Assembly (NCBI GenBank): GCA_009781855.1
Contig: WQUY01000020.1
Span: 1 to 34,336, forward strand
DNA from: Oscillospiraceae bacterium
Lineage (GTDB): Bacteria > Bacillota > Clostridia > Oscillospirales > Oscillospiraceae
Length of the DNA: 34,336 nucleotides
Direction: 5' to 3'
Shown: positions 1 through 6,120 of the stretch, piece by piece
How the letters are laid out: every line of letters starts with the position of its first letter
Numbering within the stretch: the first letter of the stretch is position 1
Position numbers and translations under genes: made by a program
Notes under the pieces: generated by a model
What the model was told of the DNA's origin: nothing
What the model saw: the letters and a program-made list of their open reading frames with translations, nothing else
Databases searched by the model: none

Positions 1-147
1 CACAGTTTCACAAACAGCATCATCGGCATCGTCCTTGTTATTCAAGATAGACATAGCTATCCTGAACATATCAGGAACGCACAAGCGGATGACATCATCA
101 AATGCAGGCTTATCGCCTTTTTTAGCAAGCTTTACGAGTTCTATCAA
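1..147 (-). CDS. ECF-type RNA polymerase sigma factor, N-terminal part (cut by window edge)
   Basis: The minus strand has an open frame from a TTG codon at 147 to the left edge, 49 codons. It reads like region 2 of an extracytoplasmic-function sigma factor: a start LIELVKLAKKGDKPAF, then PDMFRIAMSIL and NNKDDADDAVCETV, which matches the usual pattern of a GD-x-x-AF helix followed by R-I-A-x-S-I-L and an acidic DAxDxVQET-like stretch. AGGAGG at 159-164 lies about 11 bases upstream of the TTG. An in-frame GTG at 159 overlaps that site and is less likely. The protein would direct RNA polymerase to stress or envelope promoters. A candidate self-recognised promoter lies just upstream. Region 4 and any anti-sigma gene are outside the window. 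The family call comes from residue pattern only. Confidence 0.75.
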   Translation of the reverse strand, partial: MIELVKLAKKGDKPAFDDVIRLCVPDMFRIAMSILNNKDDADDAVCETV

Positions 148-168
148 CTGCTCCTTCACCTCCTATCT

Positions 169-197
169 ATTAGACTGTTTAGAAAACAAAAAGGTTG
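169..197 (-). promoter_or_regulatory. Putative ECF sigma autoregulatory promoter
   Basis: Read on the minus strand, a CAACCTTTTT element (-35, bases 188-197) is followed after 17 bases by GTCTAAT (-10, bases 169-175). An AAC-containing -35 with a GTC-containing -10 is the usual layout for ECF sigma promoters. It sits directly upstream of the sigma gene's ribosome site, which suggests autoregulation with a very short leader. A poly-A/T tract lies just upstream of the -35. Confidence 0.55.
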
Positions 198-718
198 GCT
201 TTTTTCAATTTTTTTTGCAAGATGCACAAAATTATAATAACAACATTGACGAGTAATGTCATGTCCATCATTTCCTAGTATGGTTTGACATCAAAATCCC
301 CCAACGAACTCAACTGTAAAATCAGCGGTTGTTTTTTTACCTCTATCCTATACCAAAATTTGACAAGAGCATAACATTCCGATGACCTTTTTAATCGGAA
401 CGCAGACGGTTAATTCAAGCATCGTACTTTGCTTGCAAAACTCGATATTGAAACAAAACAGCCTAATATGGTGTTGAATGACTACGTATTTGATATAATC
501 TAAGAATAGCAAGAGTTTTGAGGGTTTCTAATATTTGGATAAATAATAAGAATCACAACTTAGTCACTATCACAAACCCATTCGCCATCACAAAATAGTT
601 CGTATTTGGCGACAATTGGCGTGCCAACAGCTTGTAATCCGAACTATCCACCGGTTATTAAAATAATCGGTGAATCGTTCGGGTTATTGCTATATTTGGA
701 TGGATTTTGATTGTAGGG
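198..718. other. Gene-poor stretch with possible decayed coding remnants
   Basis: No intact gene is supported here. Two short frames look protein-like but have no start: 414-503 on the plus strand (29 codons ending DYVFDII and a stop) and 560-643 on the minus strand (ending GEWVCDSD and a stop). The second is preceded in the same frame by a stop at 644-646 and then more open frame up to about 735. They may be the ends of eroded genes or chance. An imperfect dyad, ACCGGTTAT/ATAATCGGT, lies around 650-671. Confidence 0.3.
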
Positions 719-862
719 ATGTCAATTGCATTTTATGGTGAATATAAGAAAACAAAAAAGTGCAGGATGTGCAGTCATTACGTAACTAGTTGGACTGGTT
801 GGGAAGGGTTGTCCAACAAGTGTAAGTTAGGTTTTAAAAAAGGTCAATGCGGTCGCCCGTAA
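719..862 (+). CDS. Small four-cysteine protein, hypothetical
   Basis: This is a 47-codon frame starting at ATG 719. It is basic and has four cysteines at residues 15, 18, 35 and 44, arranged as C-x2-C, sixteen residues, C-x8-C, with aromatic residues between, like a small zinc-ribbon knuckle. No convincing ribosome site precedes the ATG. The frame stays open upstream to 674, and that extension would encode a hydrophobic run (VIAIFGWILIVG) resembling a membrane anchor, but only a TTG at 707 could start it. The gene may therefore be a membrane-anchored Cys-rich peptide with an unusual start, or a 5'-damaged remnant. Function unknown. Confidence 0.35.
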   Translation: MSIAFYGEYKKTKKCRMCSHYVTSWTGWEGLSNKCKLGFKKGQCGRP

Positions 863-946
863 GCCAGAGCTGTATTAGAAGTAAATTATTGTAAAACGAC
901 AAGCTGATGAGTGATATGAATTATCAAAGCATATTGCGTAATTGGC

Positions 947-975
947 TTGACCACATAATTTATGTTGGGTATAAT
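947..975 (+). promoter_or_regulatory. Sigma-A promoter of the DUF3990 cassette
   Basis: TTGACC at 947-952 and a perfect TATAAT at 970-975 are separated by exactly 17 bases. Transcription would begin near 982, giving a leader of about 66 bases before the ATG at 1048. Confidence 0.75.
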
Positions 976-981
976 TAAGGT

Positions 982-1004
982 ATTGGAATCATTAATGAAT
1001 CAAT
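982..1004. promoter_or_regulatory. Operator-like dyad over the predicted transcription start
   Basis: The palindromic core TCATTAATGA (989-998) is flanked by ATTG (982-985) and CAAT (1001-1004), giving an imperfect 23-base dyad. It coincides with the expected start point of the promoter at 947-975, where a repressor such as an autoregulating antitoxin would be expected to bind. The binding factor is inferred, not seen. Confidence 0.4.
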
Positions 1005-1047
1005 CGACAAATGCTCACCTTAGTGAATGAGGTTTTGAGGTAGTTTA

Positions 1048-1548
1048 ATGAATGTTTTTCATGGAAGCAATGTAGTTGTACAGCTACCTAGGATTCTGCA
1101 AAGCGAGCGTATGCTTGATTTCGGAACGGGTTTTTATACTACATCCAACAAAGAGCAAGCTGTCAGATGGGCTGAAATCGTTTGTGAACGCAGAAAGCCC
1201 AAAAACAAAATATTATCGGTCTATGAATTTGATCTTGAAGCAGCAGAATGCGAGTTGACGATTATCCGCTTTAATGAACCGTCTGCTGCGTGGCTCGACT
1301 TTGTTTGTGATAATCGCAGCGGTCGCGAACACGATGCACTATATGACATTGTAATTGGACCAGTTGCTAATGACAAGGTCTATACTGTTGTCCAATACTA
1401 TGAAAATGGTGTATATGATAAGGAAGATGCCATTAAACGCCTCAAAGTGGATGCACTATATGATCAAATCTTATTTCACACCACAAAATCGCTTGAATTT
1501 TGCCACTATGTTGGATCAGTAGAATTAGGAGCAGGGGGCGATACATAG
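1048..1548 (+). CDS. DUF3990 family protein, possible ADP-ribosyltransferase-fold toxin or effector
   Basis: The 166-residue protein has the features I associate with DUF3990: an N-terminal FHGSN (residues 4-8), LDFGTGFYTTS (23-33) followed by a QAxRWA helix, a central YDIVIGPVANDK (99-110), and a C-terminal QILFHT (140-145). His5, Tyr30 and a polar residue near 140 recall the layout of ADP-ribosyltransferase folds with an H-Y-x triad. That link is my recollection of fold assignments and was not tested. GAGG at 1037-1040 lies seven bases before the ATG. The TAG stop overlaps the GTG of the next gene, so the two are probably translationally coupled. The compact three-gene arrangement with an operator-like dyad suggests a toxin-antitoxin or host-conflict cassette, but no activity can be shown from sequence alone. 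Confidence 0.7.
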   Translation: MNVFHGSNVVVQLPRILQSERMLDFGTGFYTTSNKEQAVRWAEIVCERRKPKNKILSVYEFDLEAAECELTIIRFNEPSAAWLDFVCDNRSGREHDALYDIVIGPVANDKVYTVVQYYENGVYDKEDAIKRLKVDALYDQILFHTTKSLEFCHYVGSVELGAGGDT

Positions 1549-1784
1549 TGGAACACAATCAATTTGAGCTTGTATTACAAACTATATCAACTGGATTGGT
1601 AGCAAAAATAATTGAAGAAACTAAGCTTGATGAAGATATAGCGATTGAAAAACTATATTCATCAAAGCTATATTCGGCTATTGAAAAAGAAGAAACAAAG
1701 GTGTGGCATCATAGTGTTACGAAGCTGTATGAGATATGGTGCGAAGAAATGAATACAGGGCAATTGGTACTTCCAAAATTTTGA
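1548..1784 (+). CDS. Small acidic protein of the DUF3990/DUF3791 cassette
   Basis: The frame is 78 codons from GTG 1548, which overlaps the previous stop by one base. An AGGAGCAGGGGG stretch just upstream serves as ribosome site. An ATG at 1500 in the same frame would lie deep inside the DUF3990 gene and gives an unrelated arginine-rich start, so I reject it. The protein is predicted to be largely helical and acidic, with LDEDIAIEKLYSSKLYSAIEKEETKVWHHS in its middle and no signal peptide or membrane segment. I do not recognise a named family with certainty. Its position between a possible ART-fold protein and a DUF3791 protein suggests a partner or antitoxin role, which is inference. Confidence 0.6.
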   Translation: MEHNQFELVLQTISTGLVAKIIEETKLDEDIAIEKLYSSKLYSAIEKEETKVWHHSVTKLYEIWCEEMNTGQLVLPKF

Positions 1785-1798
1785 TTGGTGGTTAGATT

Positions 1799-1996
1799 AT
1801 GAGTAACACAGCGCATTTTAAGGTTTTTTGCCTTGAGAGATATAAAAGTCAGCATTGCATGAAAGGTGACGAAGTGATAAGCCTTTTTATACAATATGGC
1901 GTTTTTGACTACCTCACAAGCTTTTATGATGTATTACATTCCTTTGGGGAAAAATACATTGTTGAAAACATTGATGAGTTCATTTTATCTCGCTAA
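1799..1996 (+). CDS. DUF3791 family protein
   Basis: The protein is 65 residues, beginning 14 bases after the preceding stop. It fits DUF3791: an F-x-x-F-CLE start, a short helical middle (GDEVISLFIQYGVFDYLTSFYD) and the ending LHSFGEKYIVENIDEFI, close to the family's usual LHTxGxxYIVxDIxxYI. DUF3791 genes are often found beside DUF3990 genes. The small size and partner make it a candidate antitoxin or accessory subunit, but no DNA-binding motif is evident. It ends the cassette. A weak ACATTA/TAATGT hairpin at 2034-2049 follows, without a T-run. Confidence 0.65.
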   Translation: MSNTAHFKVFCLERYKSQHCMKGDEVISLFIQYGVFDYLTSFYDVLHSFGEKYIVENIDEFILSR

Positions 1997-2123
1997 ACTG
2001 CATAGAATGAAATAACCGACTTCTTAACTTGATACATTACATATAATGTGCAACCAGCACGAACCCACCCGACCACGCCTCAAAAGGGCTTGTATCTGGA
2101 GCAAGCTCAAAAGAAAATAAGCA

Positions 2124-2157
2124 TTGACACCACAGTCTATGAATGATAGGCTGTGGT
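2124..2157 (+). promoter_or_regulatory. Probable promoter and operator of the BlaI-M56 operon
   Basis: TTGACA at 2124-2129 runs into an inverted repeat with 12-base arms: ACCACAGTCTAT (2129-2140) and ATAGGCTGTGGT (2146-2157), with one mismatch and a five-base centre. A -10 at the correct distance would be the weak TAGGCT (2147-2152), inside the right arm. A dyad filling a promoter just ahead of a BlaI gene is a natural operator candidate, although it does not match the TACA/TGTA operators of staphylococcal BlaI. Confidence 0.45.
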
Positions 2158-2196
2158 CTATGAGCGTTAGACTGAAAACAGATAGGTGTTTTGTAG

Positions 2197-2580
2197 ATGA
2201 GAATTGAAAATATGCGTACAAATATTTACCTGACAGAAGCAGAGCAGAAGCTTGCGAATCTTATTTGGAAGAAAGAAACGATTACATCGCCGGAACTGGT
2301 GGTGCTTGCGGAAAAGGAACTGGGTTGGAAAAAATCAACGACATACACAATTTTGAAAAAACTGTGTGATAAAGGTGTGTTTAAAAACGAAAATGCAAAA
2401 GTGACGGTTCTGCTCACCAGTACAGAGCAAATGACACGCCAGAGTCGTCGCTATGTTGAAGATGCATTTGGCGGGTCGCTCCCTAATTTTATCACAGCAT
2501 TTGTTGGCGCAGGAAAGCTGTCACCGGAAAAGGCAACGGAACTGAGACAGCTTATTGACGCACTTGATGGGGATGATTGA
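2197..2580 (+). CDS. BlaI/MecI/CopY-family transcriptional repressor
   Basis: This 127-residue winged-helix protein has the family layout. An N-terminal helix LTEAEQKLANLIWKKETITSPELV is followed by a recognition region KKSTTYTILKKLCDKGVF (about residues 45-62), the wing, and a C-terminal dimerisation helix ending LRQLIDALDGDD. AGGTG precedes the ATG at 2197. A start at 2212 (MRTNIYL) is also possible. Such repressors bind dyads as dimers and are inactivated when a cognate M56 protease is triggered. The M56 gene begins two bases after this stop, so the two probably form a sensing pair that controls itself and the downstream lipoprotein. The inducing signal is unknown, and no beta-lactamase is nearby. 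Confidence 0.85.
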   Translation: MRIENMRTNIYLTEAEQKLANLIWKKETITSPELVVLAEKELGWKKSTTYTILKKLCDKGVFKNENAKVTVLLTSTEQMTRQSRRYVEDAFGGSLPNFITAFVGAGKLSPEKATELRQLIDALDGDD

Positions 2581-2581
2581 G

Positions 2582-3574
2582 ATGAATAATTTGTTTATCA
2601 TCATTTTAAATATGAGCTTGACCGGGGTATTCGTTATAACGCTCATATACCTTGTCAGATTTGCTTTGAAAAAATCCCCAAAGATTATTTCATATGGTTT
2701 GTGGGGTGTGGCGGGGTTCCGGCTTGTTGTTCCGTTTTCTGCCCAGAGCGTGCTTGGCTGGATACCGATTAATATACAAGCTATACCGCCGGATATTGCC
2801 ATACAAACGTTGCCGCAAGTGGTGTCGTTAACAGAAGGTACAATGACCGGAAGTTTATTTCCAACATGGAGTACTATAGGCTTACTCATATGGCTCGCAG
2901 GAGTCGTTGTTATGCTGCTTTATGGCATCGTATCATATGTGTTTTTGGGAAGGAAGCTGAAAAGCGCCACCCACGCCGAGGCGAATGTATATGAAGCGCA
3001 AATGATAAAAACGCCATTTGTGTTCGGCATTTTTTCTCCTAGGATTTTTCTGCCAGATCATTTGACGATTCAAGAGCGCAGATATATCATTCTGCATGAG
3101 CAAACACACATTAAGAGACGTGACAATGTTGTGAAATTTGCGGCTTATTTTATATTATGCATACATTGGTTTAATCCTCTGGTTTGGCTTGCGTATGTAC
3201 TTATGGGAATGGATATGGAAATGTCCTGTGATGAACGTGTGCTTAAAGAACTGGGCAGTGAAACGAGAAAAGAGTATTCTATAGCGTTGTTGTCGCTTGC
3301 CAGTCAGCGGCGTGTTATAAATAGAGGTCTTCTCGCATTTGGTGGCGGCAATATTAAGGCTAGGATAAGGAATGTATTCAGTCCGAAAAAACAATCTCGT
3401 ATCATATCTTGTGTGCTCATGGCAGCTGTGGTTGTGTTGAGTTTGGGGGTGGCTATAAATAGCATTGATGCTGATGAATCAAATCTGAGGCCGGAGCAGT
3501 ACGATGCGAATGAGATGACGGGTTCTTCAAATTCTGTTTTTGAGCATTGGCAATGCTGTGATGATGGTTTTTAA
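2582..3574 (+). CDS. M56 family (BlaR1/MecR1-like) membrane metallopeptidase without a sensor domain
   Basis: The 330-residue protein starts at ATG 2582, nine bases after GGGG. An ATG at 2573 in the same frame would overlap blaI. It has an N-terminal membrane segment (about residues 3-28), further hydrophobic segments near 100-120 and 188-210, the zinc motif HEQTH at 172-176 and the downstream acidic EMSCDE at 213-218. A last membrane segment lies near 283-303. Classical BlaR1 carries a penicillin-binding sensor of about 250 residues at its end. Here only some 30 residues follow the last membrane segment, so any signal must be sensed otherwise. The likely role is cleavage or inactivation of the BlaI partner upstream. 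Confidence 0.85.
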   Translation: MNNLFIIILNMSLTGVFVITLIYLVRFALKKSPKIISYGLWGVAGFRLVVPFSAQSVLGWIPINIQAIPPDIAIQTLPQVVSLTEGTMTGSLFPTWSTIGLLIWLAGVVVMLLYGIVSYVFLGRKLKSATHAEANVYEAQMIKTPFVFGIFSPRIFLPDHLTIQERRYIILHEQTHIKRRDNVVKFAAYFILCIHWFNPLVWLAYVLMGMDMEMSCDERVLKELGSETRKEYSIALLSLASQRRVINRGLLAFGGGNIKARIRNVFSPKKQSRIISCVLMAAVVVLSLGVAINSIDADESNLRPEQYDANEMTGSSNSVFEHWQCCDDGF

Positions 3575-3608
3575 GCGCATGATCTATAAAAAGAAAGGGG
3601 CAGTAGAT

Positions 3609-4244
3609 TTGAAAAAGAAAATGGGCCTGGTGATTGTGGGGTTTGTGTGCATGGCTTTGCTTTTCGGTTGTAATAGTCAAGTGCCTGCAACCGATATTGC
3701 AGATGATGCAGCGCTAATCCATGCCGAGCATGTCGAAGCAAGTTCGGTGGAGCGAACAAATGACGAGGTGCAGCGCGATGCTTCGGGTGACGAAGAAAAT
3801 CTAGCAGAACCGGCAAATAGTGCGACTCAGCTTGATGTTGAGATTGTCGAAGAGGTTTTTGCGGAGCAGATAAACTTTGCAAATCTGTTCGATGTTGCGC
3901 TGGGTGATGAGTACTTTATGAAAACGGTAAATGATGTTTTCGCAGATTTTAACAACTACGTAGGAAAAAGTGTAAGACTGGAAGGGGTCTTTGAATATTT
4001 TGGTATGGACACGATATATCGCCAAGTATTTAGGCGAGCCGGTACGTGCTGAGGCCCTGACGGAAACGTTAGCCTTCTGGTAGAATGGCAAAATGATAAT
4101 GAGTATGATGCAAATCTTAATGACTGGGTAGAAGTTGTCGGTACGTTTGGGTTTATTGAAAAAGATGGTGTGAGGCTTATGGGTATTCATCTTGATTCGC
4201 TGAACGTTCTTGCAGTTCGCGGCAATGAGTTTATTAGGTCGTAA
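3609..4244 (+). CDS. Lipoprotein with in-frame TGA after Cys147: candidate selenoprotein or nonsense-interrupted gene
   Basis: A TTG at 3609, eight bases after AAAGGGG, gives a lipoprotein signal: KKK, a hydrophobic core and lipobox LLFGC with Cys21. A low-complexity acidic linker follows, then a domain from about residue 100 (NNYVGKSVRLEGVFEYF). The frame meets TGA at 4050-4052, right after TGC, and then stays open without a shift to TAA at 4242-4244. The downstream part reads GPDGNVSLLVEW, then DWVEVVGTFGF and GIHLDSLNVLAVRG, plainly the rest of the same domain. From memory, similar clostridial lipoproteins have Cys-Cys-Gly at this point, which would place TGA at the second Cys. A small hairpin follows the TGA. 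The alternatives are selenocysteine insertion, a Cys-to-stop mutation, or a base error. It is probably the output gene of the BlaI-M56 operon. Confidence 0.65.
4053..4074 (+). promoter_or_regulatory. Candidate SECIS-like hairpin directly after the in-frame TGA
   Basis: GGC (4053-4055) pairs with GCC (4072-4074), then after a CC bulge T pairs with A, and GACG (4059-4062) pairs with CGTT (4067-4070) around a GAAA tetraloop (4063-4066). The loop begins 10 bases after the TGA, closer than in most known bacterial SECIS elements, so this is suggestive only. Confidence 0.3.
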
Positions 4245-4283
4245 TTAGTTTTTTAATGTCTTACAGAAAATAGGATAAAAATA

Positions 4284-4330
4284 CAATGCACCACCAAAGT
4301 GCGCTAGCGTTTCACTTGGGTAGTGTATTG
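4284..4330. repeat. Long imperfect inverted repeat (18-base arms)
   Basis: The left arm CAATGCACCACCAAAGTG (4284-4301) and right arm CACTTGGGTAGTGTATTG (4313-4330) pair at 15 of 18 positions, with one further G-T wobble, around an 11-base loop. It lies 40 bases after the lipoprotein stop. There is no strong T-run, so it could be a weak terminator or part of a small non-autonomous repeat. Confidence 0.5.
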
Positions 4331-4333
4331 TTA

Positions 4334-4374
4334 TGTCATTTTCTTGTAAAGGTGTCCATATACCTCAAATGACA
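4334..4374. repeat. Second inverted repeat in the same gap
   Basis: TGTCATTT (4334-4341) and AAATGACA (4367-4374) are perfect 8-base arms, and inside them AGGT and ACCT form a further 4-base pairing. It follows the larger repeat at 4284-4330 by three bases, so the two may form one folded unit. Confidence 0.45.
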
Positions 4375-4604
4375 ACATACATTAGTGGCAAAAAGTATAG
4401 GAGAATTATAAGGCTAAACGCAGTTTGGGGATGTTGCATAAATTTAAGAAATATAGTTGCTTTTTGGGTAGTGTTTTGTTAACATTGAACGTGGCCAAGA
4501 CAAACGCAGATTAAGTCACAATGAATGGCAGAGATTTGATCAGTGCTTACTGGAAATAGCCATAAAGTCGATTGGCTATAAAAAAGAATATTGGGAGGGT
4601 ATAA
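4375..4604 (+). other. Leader and upstream region of the uracil permease gene
   Basis: No gene is supported. A 7-base stem ATAGCCA/TGGCTAT (4556-4579, 10-base loop) lies about 12 bases before the ribosome site of the permease and could affect its translation. I looked for a PyrR-binding loop and for purine riboswitch core motifs and saw neither. A frame open from about 4480 into the permease start, and a 27-codon frame with a signal-like sequence from near 4432, are probably chance. Confidence 0.35.
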
Positions 4605-5912
4605 ATGGAAAGAAAATTATCAAATGGCGGAAGAGCTTTGATGGGGCTGCAACATCTTTTTGCGATGTTTGGAGCAACGATATTAGTTCCTTTGCTAACC
4701 GGGCTATCAGTTCAGGTGACACTTCTAGCGGTCGGACTTGGGACAATCATCTTTCATGTGATTGCCGGGCCTAAAAAGGCTCCACCGGTTTTTCTGGGGT
4801 CAAGTTTTGCCTTTATGGTCGGAATAAGATTAATTACAGACCCGGTGGCAGGCCCATTTGCCGGAACAGAAATGTATCAGAGTGAGAAACTTGCATATGC
4901 CACAGGAGGCATAATGGTTGCAGGTTTCTTATATTTATTACTGGCGCTGCTCATAAAGCTCGTTGGTGTTAAGGCATTTATGAAATATCTTCCTACAGTT
5001 GTCACTGCGCCTACAGTTATATTGATTGGAGTTATGCTTGCTCCGTTTGCAATTAATCAGTCGGCGGGCAATTTACTTTTGGCGCTGGCAACCATCGTGA
5101 TTATTGTTGCTTTTTCTGTGTGGGGCAAAGGCATGTCAAAGATTATTCCGATTCTGTTGGGAATAGTTGGGGCATATCTGATAGCGCTACTGATGCATTT
5201 CGTGTTTGGGATGACCAATCCTGATGGAACGGAAATCCTCTCTTTCGGCAGAGCCGGAACCGATATTGTTGGGCTTCCACCGTTCATGGCACCAAGGTTT
5301 AATTTGTTGAGCATATTGATCATGCTGCCATTTGCCCTTGCAACGATAGCTGAGCATATGGCTGACATGGTGATTTTGAGCAGAATATCCGGAAGAGATT
5401 ACATAAACGACCCCGGTTTAGTCCGCACACTTTGCGGAGATGGCATTGCAACAATAGTGGGGGGCGGTATAGGCGGCCCGGCAACAACCACCTATTCTGA
5501 AAACGTAGGTGTTGTTACCATTACAAGGGTCTTTGACCCAAGAGTTCTGCAACTGGCAGGTATATATGCCATCCTTTTGGGCTTCTCTCCGTTGTTTGCC
5601 TCTTTAATATATTCTATTCCTGATGCGATTATTGGCGGAGCGTCATTCATATTGTATGGCATGATTGCTGCAGTTGGAATCAGAAACCTTGTTGATGAAA
5701 AAGTTAACTTGGCAGATATGAAGAATTGTATTATTATCTCCTTGATGCTTGTCATCGGCCTTGGTCTTAGATTTGGAAATCCGATAACCATTGCAATTGG
5801 GGAAACGAATTTGCCGCTTGACCGTCTGGGTGTTGTAATAGCTGTTATTGTTGGCATAATTCTAAATATAATACTGCCTGCTGACAAATCGCTGGGCAAG
5901 AGCGAGAAGTAG
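4605..5912 (+). CDS. uraA: Uracil permease / uracil-xanthine transporter (NCS2 family)
   Basis: This 435-residue integral membrane protein has the NCS2 signature. It opens with GLQHLFAMFGATILVPLLTGL (about 14-34), followed by PPVFLGSSFAFM (about 61-72) and the substrate-site stretch LATIAEHMADMVILSRISGRDYINDPGL (about 245-272) with its Glu-His. The later GDGIATIVGGGIGGPATTTYSENVGVVTITR (about 276-306) is the typical Asn-Val-Gly transport motif. Eleven to fourteen hydrophobic segments are apparent. It would take up uracil with protons. GGGAGGGT lies six bases before the ATG. It stands alone, with no pyr genes beside it, and ends just before a strong hairpin terminator. Uracil rather than xanthine is preferred because of the EHMAD-type motif, but substrate is inferred. 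Confidence 0.9.
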   Translation: MERKLSNGGRALMGLQHLFAMFGATILVPLLTGLSVQVTLLAVGLGTIIFHVIAGPKKAPPVFLGSSFAFMVGIRLITDPVAGPFAGTEMYQSEKLAYATGGIMVAGFLYLLLALLIKLVGVKAFMKYLPTVVTAPTVILIGVMLAPFAINQSAGNLLLALATIVIIVAFSVWGKGMSKIIPILLGIVGAYLIALLMHFVFGMTNPDGTEILSFGRAGTDIVGLPPFMAPRFNLLSILIMLPFALATIAEHMADMVILSRISGRDYINDPGLVRTLCGDGIATIVGGGIGGPATTTYSENVGVVTITRVFDPRVLQLAGIYAILLGFSPLFASLIYSIPDAIIGGASFILYGMIAAVGIRNLVDEKVNLADMKNCIIISLMLVIGLGLRFGNPITIAIGETNLPLDRLGVVIAVIVGIILNIILPADKSLGKSEK

Positions 5913-5980
5913 ATGAACCTATGCGAAAGGAGCGCAGCGCAGCTTTTTGAGTAGGCGAAACACCAGGGTTCCTAAAAGAT

Positions 5981-6022
5981 AAGAAAAGTCCGGTGGGCAT
6001 TTATGCCAATCGGGCTTTTCTT
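5981..6022. terminator. Hairpin terminator between uraA and ackA
   Basis: AAGAAAAG (5981-5988) pairs with CTTTTCTT (6015-6022), and the stem continues through CCG/CGG and GGCA/TGCC to a small loop near 6001. The A-rich left and T-rich right arms allow termination in both directions. It lies about 70 bases after the permease stop. Confidence 0.75.
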
Positions 6023-6120
6023 GACAGGACGGCGGCATCGTTATACAATGCTCATGAGTTGTATGCAACGGGTCTTAGCCGGATACAAACTACGCAAAGG
6101 TTAAGAAAGAGGTCAGCAAA

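Noticed and set aside
4050..4052. Alternative genetic code with TGA as Trp or Gly
   Set aside because: Other genes (for example those ending at 2580, 12807, 12946 and 25614) end properly at TGA with the next gene starting at once, and Trp uses TGG.
3801..4190. 129-codon minus-strand frame across the lipoprotein TGA
   Set aside because: The plus strand has the signal peptide, ribosome site and domain continuity; the minus-strand product has no recognisable features.
4041..4244. Frameshift as the cause of the lipoprotein interruption
   Set aside because: The downstream coding part is in exactly the same phase as the upstream part (192 bases from TGA to TAA), so only a single codon is at issue.
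4375..4604. PyrR-binding attenuator or purine riboswitch before uraA
   Set aside because: No conserved PyrR loop, purine riboswitch core, or terminator with T-run was found.
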